DNA of 16,523 nt from the NCBI GenBank assembly GCA_029058455.1, contig JAIDXU010000282.1, positions 1 to 16,523 of the forward strand, read 5' to 3'. Positions 1 to 8,300 of the stretch are shown in pieces. The position numbers were made by a program, and so were the translations under genes. The stretch comes from Paramuribaculum sp. Its GTDB lineage: Bacteria; Bacteroidota; Bacteroidia; Bacteroidales; Muribaculaceae. The first letter of the stretch is position 1; each line of letters begins with the position of its first letter. The notes below the pieces were generated by a model. The model was not told the origin of the DNA and made no database searches. It worked only from the letters and a program-made list of their open reading frames with translations.

Positions 1-1
1 G

Positions 2-34
2 GGTGACGTTGTGACCAAAGTGCTTGTTAAATAA
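2..34 (+). CDS. Possible C-terminal tail of an upstream gene (partial)
   Basis: Only the reading frame starting at base 2 stays open from the contig edge; it gives GDVVTKVLVK and stops at TAA (32-34). The other two forward frames stop almost at once. A strong rho-independent terminator begins about 28 bases further on, which is where one would expect it after the last gene of a transcript. Eleven codons are too few to identify a product, so the call rests on position and frame only. Confidence 0.3.
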   Translation, partial: GDVVTKVLVK

Positions 35-58
35 GATTTGACAATCCCACCCGCATAA

Positions 59-97
59 AGGGGGCTGTGACGAAAATTCGTCACAGCCTCTTTTTTT
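59..97 (+). terminator. Rho-independent terminator of the upstream transcript
   Basis: A perfect 12-bp inverted repeat (63-74 with 77-88, arms GGCTGTGACGAA and TTCGTCACAGCC, apex of A residues) is followed by TC and a run of seven T (91-97). This is a textbook intrinsic terminator for rightward transcription. There is no T-run on the other side, so it acts on a gene lying left of the window and insulates queF from it. Confidence 0.9.
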
Positions 98-101
98 GAA
101 A

Positions 102-146
102 TAGCTAATATAGCTATTTTAGCTATGATAGCTATCTTAGCAATAG
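102..146. repeat. Five-unit 9-bp tandem repeat built on palindrome TAGCTA
   Basis: TAGCTA occurs at 102, 111, 120 and 129 and a degenerate TAGCAA at 138, exactly 9 bp apart, each followed by a variable AT-rich triplet. TAGCTA is its own reverse complement. The array ends about 26 bp upstream of the queF -7 element, so it could be an upstream activating or operator region, or simply a minisatellite in a non-coding gap. Function is inferred from position only. Confidence 0.75.
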
Positions 147-171
147 GAGCAATATTATCCGGGATTTTTTG

Positions 172-179
172 TAATTTTG
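172..179 (+). promoter_or_regulatory. Putative queFC promoter, -7 element TAATTTTG
   Basis: TAATTTTG matches the Bacteroidetes primary sigma factor -7 consensus TAnnTTTG exactly. No good TTTG -33 element is visible at the expected distance (around 148-152), so the promoter would be weak or activator-assisted. The predicted start near 186 leaves a leader of roughly 25 bases before the queF ATG. I saw no preQ1 riboswitch in this short leader. Confidence 0.55.
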
Positions 180-211
180 CGGAGATATAATCCACTAAGA
201 AAACATCATAT

Positions 212-682
212 ATGAGAAACGCCGACGAGCTTGAAGGAGTGACGCTATTGGGCAACACCCAAACCAAATATTGCGACGATTATGCGCCGGAGGTATTGGA
301 AACCTTCCCCAACAAACACCCTGAAAATGAGTATCTGGTTACATTCACATGTCCGGAATTCACTTCACTGTGCCCCAAGACAGGTCAGCCCGACTTCGCC
401 AAAATAATCATCAACTATATTCCGCGCGAAAAAATGGTTGAGAGCAAGAGCCTGAAACTCTATCTCTTTTCGTTTCGCAATCACGGCGATTTTCATGAAG
501 ACTGCGTGAATATCATCATGAAAGATCTGGTGAAACTCATGAATCCCCGCTATCTCGAAGTGATAGGGCTGTTTACTCCGCGCGGCGGTATTTCAATCTA
601 TCCGTTTGCCAACTATGGCGACGATGAGCATCAGGATATGGTGAGACAGCGTATGCTCGCTGCCTTTAGAAACGACTTTTAA
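212..682 (+). CDS. queF: NADPH-dependent 7-cyano-7-deazaguanine (preQ0) reductase QueF
   Basis: QueF reduces the nitrile of preQ0 to the aminomethyl group of preQ1 using two NADPH, a cytosolic step of queuosine synthesis. The 156-residue protein is the short single-domain (Bacillus-type) form and is very similar along its length to the B. subtilis enzyme as I recall it. The catalytic cysteine is Cys54 in [11 protein letters not shown], with the partner Asp61. The family signature ESKSLKLY is at 78-85, and Glu96 in HGDFHE is the substrate-binding acid. The ATG at 212 gives the normal N-terminus. queC follows after 11 bases, so the two are surely co-transcribed and carry out consecutive steps. 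queD and queE are not in the window. Confidence 0.97.
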   Translation: MRNADELEGVTLLGNTQTKYCDDYAPEVLETFPNKHPENEYLVTFTCPEFTSLCPKTGQPDFAKIIINYIPREKMVESKSLKLYLFSFRNHGDFHEDCVNIIMKDLVKLMNPRYLEVIGLFTPRGGISIYPFANYGDDEHQDMVRQRMLAAFRNDF

Positions 683-693
683 ACTCAAAGACA

Positions 694-1341
694 ATGGCTC
701 GGAAAGATAGTCTGCTTGTGTTGTCGGGGGGAATGGACTCGGTAACCATGCTCCATGAATATAAATCGGAGATAGCCCTTGCAGTGACCTTCAACTATGG
801 TTCAAACCACAATATGCGCGAGGCGGAATGTGCCCGCGAAAACTGCCGGCGCCTCGGAATAGAATGGATCGAAATACCTCTCGGCTTCATGGGGCAGTAT
901 TTCAAGAGCTCGTTGCTGAGCGGAGCCGACGCCATACCCGAAGGGAAATATGCCGAAGAAAATATAAGTTCAACAATAGTGCCTTTCCGCAACGGCATTA
1001 TGCTTGCTATCGCCGCAGGGCTGGCCGAGAGCCGAGGGCTGAAGCGTATCATGATAGCTAACCACGGAGGCGATCACGCCATCTATCCCGACTGTCGCCC
1101 GGAGTTTATCGCAGGAATGGGAGAAGCAGTGAAATGCGGCACCGTGGAGGGCATCACCCTCTTCGCACCCTATACCGACATCACCAAAAACGACATAGCC
1201 AAGCGTGGAGCGGCCCTCGGAGTGGATTACAGTATCACATATTCATGTTATAAAGGGGGCGAGAAACATTGCGGCAAATGCGCCACATGCATCGAGCGTC
1301 GCGAAGCCCTCGCCGCCGCCGGCATATTTATCGACGACTAA
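694..1341 (+). CDS. queC: 7-cyano-7-deazaguanine synthase QueC
   Basis: QueC converts 7-carboxy-7-deazaguanine to preQ0 with ATP and ammonia; preQ0 is then the substrate of QueF encoded just upstream. The protein has 215 residues, the usual size. The ATP-binding PP-loop SGGMDS lies at 11-16, and the C-terminal zinc site is formed by Cys185, Cys193, Cys196 and Cys199 in SCYKGGEKHCGKCATC. The last residues AAGIFIDD and the TAA stop lie in a 28-bp sequence that is repeated exactly 232 bp downstream (1547-1574). The reading frame itself is intact. No intrinsic terminator with a T-run follows. Confidence 0.97.
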   Translation: MARKDSLLVLSGGMDSVTMLHEYKSEIALAVTFNYGSNHNMREAECARENCRRLGIEWIEIPLGFMGQYFKSSLLSGADAIPEGKYAEENISSTIVPFRNGIMLAIAAGLAESRGLKRIMIANHGGDHAIYPDCRPEFIAGMGEAVKCGTVEGITLFAPYTDITKNDIAKRGAALGVDYSITYSCYKGGEKHCGKCATCIERREALAAAGIFIDD

Positions 1342-1342
1342 T
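1315..1342. repeat. 28-bp direct repeat, left copy (end of queC)
   Basis: Bases 1315-1342 are identical to 1547-1574; the match breaks at 1314/1546 and at 1343/1575. This copy encodes the last eight queC residues and its stop codon. Confidence 0.95.
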
Positions 1343-1546
1343 CCGCCAGAGCATAGATAGAGGGGCGGGAGCCCGCGGAGCAGGTGAATCATGCGTTCGC
1401 CTAATAGCACGTTATCAATCACCCCTCCGGGGTTCGGGAGTGTGCCGGATTCGTGCCGCGGGTTGCACCCGCGGTTACCTACCGACACCCCTCCGGGGTT
1501 ATGGTGGATGTGTAGCAGTGCGATTGTTCACACTAATGCCCGCATG
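1343..1546. mobile_element. Palindromic REP-like intergenic element, 204 bp, between direct repeats
   Basis: This stretch holds three small GC-rich hairpins: ACCCC-TCC-GGGGT at 1421-1433, CCGCGGGT-TGC-ACCCGCGG at 1456-1474, and a second ACCCC-TCC-GGGGT at 1487-1499. The arrangement of a CCGCGGGTTGCACCCGCGG palindrome close to CCCCTCCGGGG palindromes matches intergenic repeats that I recall as common in Bacteroidales genomes; that is memory, not a search. It contains no credible gene: a 60-codon frame at 1391-1573 ends in the copied queC tail only because of the duplication. CATGCG (1390-1395) and CGCATG (1541-1546) form a short inverted pair, too weak to define element ends. It carries no transposase, so any movement would need an enzyme encoded elsewhere. 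Confidence 0.6.
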
Positions 1547-1574
1547 GCCGCCGGCATATTTATCGACGACTAAT
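1547..1574. repeat. 28-bp direct repeat, right copy (overlaps end of convergent gene)
   Basis: Exact copy of 1315-1342. On the minus strand, bases 1572-1570 of this copy supply the TAG stop of the beta-helix lipoprotein gene. The same unit therefore contains the stop codons of both flanking genes, a TAA on plus and a TAG on minus, overlapping each other. Confidence 0.95.
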
Positions 1575-2964
1575 TCTTAGCGGAGAGCGGAGCGGGGGGA
1601 TAGGCGCCGAGATGGGTGTCGACGGGGTCGCCGTCGGGCGAGAGAACAGGGGTGAATTCACTTTCCTGTGCTGCGTCGGCTGCAGGTGATTCGGGTTGCA
1701 GGCGATAGTCGAAGTAATATTCCATGCGCTCGGTGTGATAGAGCGGATCGGTATCCCAAAGACAGTTAACGAAGTTCTTACATTCGGAGGCTTCAGACTT
1801 GAATAGGCAACGCTCAAAATTCACTCCGGTATCGGTAAAGTCACTGTCAGTGAGATCGAAACCGAGGCCATAGAATATGCAGTTGGTGAAGAGCGCCTTC
1901 ATGAGAGGAGCGTCGGAGGCATTGGTCTCGTCGCTGAATCCGTTGAGCTGAAGAGCCGGACCGCCGATTGCCGAAAAAAGGAAGTAGTTGGCCAGAGTGC
2001 AATGATCAAAGCGATGGCTGCCACCGCGAAGATATACTATGCCCTCGCCACCTTCGGCAAACTCACATCCCACAGCAGTTATGTCGGCTTGACCTGCGGC
2101 AAGGGGATAGTAGGCGGCATTGCGCAAACGGCATGAACGGAGCGACAACTGAGCGAGCGAGTCGACCTGCACTCCGGTGACAGTGTTGCGGATAGTGGTG
2201 AATCGAAGATCATTGCCACGCGAGGCGGGAGCGAAATAAACGCCGTCCCACTGCGAAGCCATAATGTCATAGGGTATATTGGCGGCGACATTTCCGGTAC
2301 GGTCGCCGGTCATGTCAACCGGGCTGTCGGGAGTGCCCTCGGAAATCAGGGTACCCCTGACGGTAAAATAAGCCTTGTCATGGAACAGAAGCCTCACGCC
2401 GGGCTGGAGAGTGAGAGTAGCGCCCTCGGCCACGACAAGCGAGTCGGCCACATGGATGGGGTATGCAGCCGAGAAAACAGTGTCGCGCTCAATAACACAT
2501 CCCCCCAGACGGGCGAGATCGGTGGCTGACACAGCTACCGGCACCGACTGAGTCACGCCGTTGGTCGTGAAATCGATATGAGCCACACGGCGTTCCACAC
2601 CGGGACGGCCCACGTCGGCAAGAGTGGTTTCGACAAACACCAGAATCGAGTCGTTGGGACGGATATCAATATTAGTGAGCGAATTACCGGCATGACCGTC
2701 GACATTAAGCCGCCAGCGATCACTCCCCTCGCCCCTCATCTCGATATTGGAGAGAGTAATGATTTTGGAATGACGGTTATAGACTGTGAAACGGCGTGTC
2801 GGAGCCGGCTCGGAGGTATATACCACCCCGAGGTCGAGAGTGTCGACCGAAAACGCAGGCTGATCGGAGGGGCTTGAGCTTACCCCGTCTTCTATACATG
2901 ACACTGACGACACCGCAAGGGCCGCCAGCATTAATATCATAATCAGTAACTTGTGGAATTTCAT
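1570..2964 (-). CDS. Putative surface lipoprotein with Ig-like domain and right-handed beta-helix
   Basis: I chose the ATG at 2964 (464 residues) over an in-frame GTG at 2988, because it starts directly before a typical lipoprotein signal peptide, MKFHKLL followed by a hydrophobic stretch, ending SSVSC with the lipidated Cys23. An acidic pair follows the cysteine (CIEDG), as often seen in exported Bacteroidetes lipoproteins. Residues about 30-145 look like an Ig-like beta-sandwich of the DUF1573/choice-of-anchor type (DLGVVYTSEP, RRFTVYNRHS). From about 150 to 430 there are repeated short strands typical of a parallel beta-helix (TLTLQPGVRLLFHDKAYFTV, CRLRNAAYYPL). It starts 35 bases after the tamL stop and is the third gene of the tamB-tamL operon, suggesting an envelope role or a substrate or partner of TAM. 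No enzymatic motif is visible; the function is unknown. Confidence 0.8.
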   Translation of the reverse strand: MKFHKLLIMILMLAALAVSSVSCIEDGVSSSPSDQPAFSVDTLDLGVVYTSEPAPTRRFTVYNRHSKIITLSNIEMRGEGSDRWRLNVDGHAGNSLTNIDIRPNDSILVFVETTLADVGRPGVERRVAHIDFTTNGVTQSVPVAVSATDLARLGGCVIERDTVFSAAYPIHVADSLVVAEGATLTLQPGVRLLFHDKAYFTVRGTLISEGTPDSPVDMTGDRTGNVAANIPYDIMASQWDGVYFAPASRGNDLRFTTIRNTVTGVQVDSLAQLSLRSCRLRNAAYYPLAAGQADITAVGCEFAEGGEGIVYLRGGSHRFDHCTLANYFLFSAIGGPALQLNGFSDETNASDAPLMKALFTNCIFYGLGFDLTDSDFTDTGVNFERCLFKSEASECKNFVNCLWDTDPLYHTERMEYYFDYRLQPESPAADAAQESEFTPVLSPDGDPVDTHLGAYPPAPLSAKN

Positions 2965-2999
2965 ATCCATATAACGGATATAGCCCACAATTATTGCAT

Positions 3000-5306
3000 T
3001 CAGAAGGGGTAGCCGATGGCGAGGTGGAAAGCGAGAGAGTTCTTAAACGAAGTCATGTTATAATACCCTCTGCGGCCTGTGTCGTAGGGCGCATGGATAC
3101 CTATGCCGAGGTCACCTCTCACCACGAGCATACCGATGTCGACACGCAGGCCGGCGCCGGTGCCGAGAGCGAGGTCACGCAGGAAAGAGTCGGCTTTAAG
3201 CTCACCGCCGGGACGCTGCGGATCGGCTTTAAGCAGCCACACATTGCCTGAATCGACAAACAGAGCGCCGTGGAGCGGGCCGTAGATCGGGAAACGATAT
3301 TCGACATTTGCCTCAAACTTAAATGTACCGGTCTGGTCGAAATAACCGTTTACCAGAGTAGCATCGGGCCGGTAGGAACCGGGGCCGAGCGAACGTACCG
3401 GGAAGGCTCTCACCGAGTTGGCGCCGCCGACATAGAATTGCTCACTGTAAGGCACCGTAGAGGCATTGCCGTAGGCATGGGCCGCGCCTACCGCCAAGCG
3501 GCTCACAAGCCAGTTATCGCCGGTGAGACGGTAGCCGTAAACCACCTGACTCTGACCCTTGATGAACTGTGAGAAAGGTGTGCCGAACAGTTTTTTCTCA
3601 CCTTTCACTCCGCAGGCTCTCCAGATGGCCCAGAAAACGTTGCCGGCCTCCTGGAGGTTGAGCTGCCAGTTGAATGTCTGGTTGTCACCCCAGTCGCGGC
3701 TGAAAGTCAGCGAATATTGCATCTGAGGTATAAACTGGGTCATGAAGCTCTGGGCGATAGCCGGATTGGCCCCCATGATCGAATCAAACTCTTGGGTGGT
3801 TCTGAGCAGCTTGGTATATGTTATCTTAAAAGGCGTAAAGGTGTTTGAATAATAGCGTCTCAGCTGCCAGTCGTAGGAGAGGGCGGCATTGAACTGCGCC
3901 ATGCGGAAATAGTGCGGGCGATTGAGGAAATCGGCATTGAGCGATATGCGTGTCCAGTTGAGGTCGCGACGCGAGCGCATAACAAACGAGGGAGTAAGCA
4001 GACGCGGAAAAGCGAGAGTAGCGGTAATGCCCGCTTCGTAGGAATTAAACACCGAGCCGCGGTTATGGCCTGTCTGCCACTCATAGCTGCCGTTGAGAGT
4101 AACACTGAGCTGCTCGCCGCCTCCAAACAGATTACGGTTGGTAACACCAAACACAAGCCCCGGGCCGAGATAGGAGTTTGACTTCGAAGTGACATTGACT
4201 TCGAGCGAGGCTTCGAGCGGAGTGTCGAAGGTGCAATCGATATCTACATTAAGGGTAGGCTTGGCAGCAGCAGTGTCGGGATAGACATTTATGTCAATAC
4301 CGTTAAACACGCCCAGACGCGACAGATAGGTCTGAGTGTTGTTCATCGCCCTGACAGTAAACACTCTGCCGGGTCTGAAAGCTATGCATGGAGGAAGCAG
4401 GTGAGGTCGCAGACGCGCGGGCCTCATCACTATGATGTCACCCTTGCGCGAGGAAATAGTGTCGGGAGTGCCGCCGCCGTTGGCACGATAGACCCGTGTG
4501 GTGATCTTACCGGTGGAGTATTGCTGCAACACAGGCTTCGGGAGGCCTTTGGCCATCATGAGCCTGAGACTGATTTTGAGCGGAGTAATCGTAGAGTCGG
4601 CGAGATATTCCACATAGTCGGGCTTGAAGAAATAGAAGCCGTGGTTTCTCACCACATTGGCTATCTTCATACGCTCGGTTGAAAGCGAGTCAACACAATA
4701 GCGCTGTCCCGACCTGAGATAGGTGGAGCGTGAGGCCACCGAGTCGATAAGGTGATTGAGATAGCAGGTGTCGGGCAGCAGCTGAATTGAATCGAGCAGG
4801 TATGTGGGCCCCGGCTCAACGTTATATCTTATCGAGGCTTTACGCTTGTTTTTGCCCTGCACAAGCTCATAGCTCGCATGACCGCGGAAATAGCCGTTGT
4901 TGTCGAGTATCTCGTCGATCATGTGTGTGCGCACCTCGGGTCTCACGTCGGAAATCAGCACCGGCTCGGCCACCAGCTTTTCATACAGCCAGTGACGGAA
5001 ACCCTTTTCGGGGTTGGGCCAGTTGTTGTAGACCCACAGACCGAGCGGAAACGGATAGCGCAGATAGGGAGAGATGAGCGAGTTGTTGGGCTTGACATTA
5101 ACGGCAGCCTTTACGTCAGCGGCAATGCCGTTGCCCAACGGGAGAGAATCGGGTGCCTGAATCGCTATCTTTTTCACTCCGGTATAGAGTATCTCCCCCT
5201 CGGGGAGGCGACGCGTGGTGGAGCAGCCTGTGGGGCCGAGCAGAAGCAGGGCAAGAGGGAGAAGCAGAATAATTCTGCGGCTATATGATGAGAATCGTGA
5301 TTTCAT
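3000..5306 (-). CDS. tamL: TamL, lipoprotein-type Omp85 outer-membrane protein
   Basis: This is the outer-membrane partner of TamB in the translocation and assembly module, in the lipoprotein variant described for Bacteroidetes as TamL. The 768-residue protein opens with an arginine-rich n-region, a long leucine stretch and the lipobox GPTGC with Cys28, followed by STTRRLPEGEILYTGV, a hallmark of this subgroup. POTRA-like repeats follow (about 40-340), then the Omp85 barrel (about 370-768). The barrel loop-6 motif, VRGF in most Omp85 proteins, reads VRAF here (632-635), keeping the essential arginine. The last residue is Phe, as expected for the beta-signal recognised by the BAM complex. The ATG at 5306 lies two bases after the tamB stop, so the genes are probably translationally coupled. 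Confidence 0.92.
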   Translation of the reverse strand: MKSRFSSYSRRIILLLPLALLLLGPTGCSTTRRLPEGEILYTGVKKIAIQAPDSLPLGNGIAADVKAAVNVKPNNSLISPYLRYPFPLGLWVYNNWPNPEKGFRHWLYEKLVAEPVLISDVRPEVRTHMIDEILDNNGYFRGHASYELVQGKNKRKASIRYNVEPGPTYLLDSIQLLPDTCYLNHLIDSVASRSTYLRSGQRYCVDSLSTERMKIANVVRNHGFYFFKPDYVEYLADSTITPLKISLRLMMAKGLPKPVLQQYSTGKITTRVYRANGGGTPDTISSRKGDIIVMRPARLRPHLLPPCIAFRPGRVFTVRAMNNTQTYLSRLGVFNGIDINVYPDTAAAKPTLNVDIDCTFDTPLEASLEVNVTSKSNSYLGPGLVFGVTNRNLFGGGEQLSVTLNGSYEWQTGHNRGSVFNSYEAGITATLAFPRLLTPSFVMRSRRDLNWTRISLNADFLNRPHYFRMAQFNAALSYDWQLRRYYSNTFTPFKITYTKLLRTTQEFDSIMGANPAIAQSFMTQFIPQMQYSLTFSRDWGDNQTFNWQLNLQEAGNVFWAIWRACGVKGEKKLFGTPFSQFIKGQSQVVYGYRLTGDNWLVSRLAVGAAHAYGNASTVPYSEQFYVGGANSVRAFPVRSLGPGSYRPDATLVNGYFDQTGTFKFEANVEYRFPIYGPLHGALFVDSGNVWLLKADPQRPGGELKADSFLRDLALGTGAGLRVDIGMLVVRGDLGIGIHAPYDTGRRGYYNMTSFKNSLAFHLAIGYPF

Positions 5307-5308
5307 GA

Positions 5309-8300
5309 TCAGCGGTCTTGGTCGTGGGTTGTCGGAAGGGTTGCGGGTATCACAGCGGTTGAATCGCTTTTAGCGGGAGAAGGCTCGGAGGGGGTTGCCG
5401 GAACGGGTGCCGAGTTGCGCGACGGGAGGAAGTTGAAGAGATTGCGCAGGGTGGAGAGCTTGCGTTTCATCACGAAACCGGCACCTGTCTGGGTGATTTC
5501 ACCCTCGAGTATGCTTTCAAATCCCACATGGCGGAACACTCTGACATACATCGAGCCTGAACGGTTGAGGAGATATTCAAAGGAGATGTCGTTAATGAGG
5601 TTCTGAGAGAAATTCTCGTCAGCATCGGCGTCGGTAGAGTAGTTGCCGCCGACAATGATTTTCACACGGTCGTTGAAAAGCGATTTCGACACCTTGTAGC
5701 TATAGCTTGTGGTCGAGGAGGTAGAGCCATTGGTGGTCTTGTCATACTGGTCGACGCCAAACGATATATCCACACCCTTGATGTTTTGGGCGGCCCATGA
5801 GTTGAGCTGGGAAGTGAGGAATGAATAAAGAGGATTGCCGATATTGGCGTTGCCCTTGGTTCCCGCTCCGGTATAAACATTATAGAGCAGGAGGTTCATT
5901 GCCTGATTGGCTCTCTGGTCGGGGCTCATGGAGGTCAGCTCGTTCTGAACGGTGAGGTCGTCGTTGGTAGTGAGATCAAACGCCACATTCATATTTTCGA
6001 GTGTGTTGGTCACCGACAGCAGCACATCGAAGTTGACCAACCGGCTGTCATGGCCCGACTGGGTGACATTGGCTTTCATGCGGTCATAGGCATGTATGTT
6101 GAGCACCGGATTAAGCATGTTGCCGTTAAAGGCCACGTAGCTTCCCTCCTGGAAATTGAAGAGTTTTTCGTTCATAAACGGAGGCGTGTAGCGCGCGAAG
6201 CCGGAATTAATGTTAAACCGGCCGGTCAGACGGCCATCATTCATGGGTGTCATCTCATAGTTGAGAGTACCGTTGCCCTCAATTGTAACCTTATTCTTAC
6301 CGTCGGTAGAAAGATCTACGTTGATTGTCGTACCCTCCTCGACGGTGAGGTTGGCCTCGAGCATAAAGTTGAGCGCAGGGGCTACCGAATCGGCTTTGGC
6401 AACCGCAGTCGAATCGGAAAAGACCACAAATTCCACCATATTGCTGGCCTGAGAGGTGAGAGCCTCCGGACCCGAGGTCATGATATAGGTAACATTTGAG
6501 GGCGCGAGCAACGAGAGGTCGGCATTTACCATCATGAACTGCATGGAGCCTTTGAGCGACGCATCGAGGTCGATAAACGCCTTGCCGTAGACATCCGCAC
6601 CGCGCGGACGCGATGAGCCTACAATCTGCATGTTGTGAGCCTTCAAGCCGAGGTCTATTTTAGGATCGGCGAACGAACGGGCGTCGACAGTGCCGTTGAC
6701 GGTGAGAGGATTGGAGTTGACAGCAGTGATGGCGAAATTGTCAAATCTCACAAGATTGCTGTCGACCGACACCTTTGAGTCGGAGAAGCTGAACTTGGTG
6801 CCCAACATGCCGACGTTGACAGCCGCCGAATCAAATTGCAGATAGCCGTCGAGCACCGGAGCTGTCATAGAACCTGTCACATCCATCGAGCCGTTGAGAC
6901 GACCGCTGAGACGAGCATACTCCTTGGGTAGGAAAGGATTGGCCACGGCAAGAGGGAATCTTATCAGGTTAAGGTCGAGCATAAAGGGACTCACGCGTGT
7001 GGTGTCGTTGAGGGCACCGGTAGCGGTGATCACCTTGACCGAGTCGACCATCAGGCCGAGATCGGCGGTAATCGCGCCGGCACGATTGGTCGACAGATCG
7101 AGATCGAGACCGAAATTACCCACCCGATCACGACCGTAATAAAGGTTGTTGATCGAAAGATCGCCTTTGCCGGTAATGGCTTCGGGAGTGAGATGGAATC
7201 TCATGTCGGCACCTATGTCGCCCTTGATCGGCGGAGCGAAAGGTGAGATCGAAAGCCAGTCCTGAAGCTGGATGTTGGAGATCTCCACCACAATATCTTC
7301 CTGATTGCTGTTAGCGGTTTCGTTGAGCGTATATAGCTTGAAATAGGAATTATCACCGGTGAGCGAAAGGTCGGCGGAGATGTGCCGGCGCTTGAGGTCG
7401 ACGGTAATATAGTTGTCGGGGTTGATGGCCCAGCGCTTGAAGGCAATAATAGGTTTGCCCGGCACGAAATGGGCGCTTATAACCGAGTCGGCCGAGGTGA
7501 TGTTGACACCGATCATGTAGCCCTGCTCGTTCCTGATGTTCGACTGGCGGAGCAACACCGAGAGCTTGTCGAAGCCCACAAAACCGTTGACCTTGACATG
7601 AGCGAAATTGTCGAGAGTGCCGGGACGCTGATTGAGCGCGCCGTCAAACAGCAGATACTTGCCTCGCTGATTGAGATGGAAATCGACTGTGTCGAGCATC
7701 ATCGACCCGGTGTTGAGACCGCGGGCCGAAGCCGCGAGATGAATCAGGGAGTCGTTTGAGAATCTCATGTTGAGATTCTTAAGCGCCATGCCGTCGGGCG
7801 AGATAAAGCGGGTGATAAGGTTGGGGGTCACGGCATTGAAAGCCATCGAGAATCGGGGCAGCGACTGCTGAAGCCTTACCACGTCGAGCTGATGTGACAC
7901 CATCACCGTGTCGATAAGCTGAGTGAGCGGCGCGGTGGAGTCGAGAATCTTCATCAATGGATCGGGCGAGGAAGCAACCATATCTATGCCCTGCGACCGA
8001 AGGGTAACGAGCGTTGAGGAATCGGTGTTGAGAGTCAGCGCTATGGTGTCGGCCATGAGGGGGGATGTGCCAATGAGGAAGTCAACGCGGGTAAGGGTAA
8101 CCTCGCCGTCAATCCTGGAGAAATCGGCCGAAGCGGTGCCGCTTGAGGTCATCGACATAGCACCGCTGAGAGGAGATTCAGACAGCTTCAGCGCCTGGAG
8201 ATCGACATGAATCAGGTCGCCGTCGAGGGTCCAGTCATATCCCGATTTGGAGATAGTGGCGGTGAAGTCGGTGTCGAAATCAAGGTTCCGGTTGTTTGAA

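Noticed and set aside
180..211. preQ1 riboswitch before queF
   Set aside because: The leader is only about 25 bases from the inferred start and I see neither the stem-loop nor the A-rich tail of a preQ1 aptamer.
1391..1573. 60-codon frame ending in the same residues as QueC
   Set aside because: Its ending comes only from the 28-bp duplication; the body runs through palindromic repeat sequence and has no coding character.
6050..6499. 149-codon plus-strand frame inside tamB
   Set aside because: Antisense shadow of a continuous TamB reading frame, with no promoter and no family resemblance.
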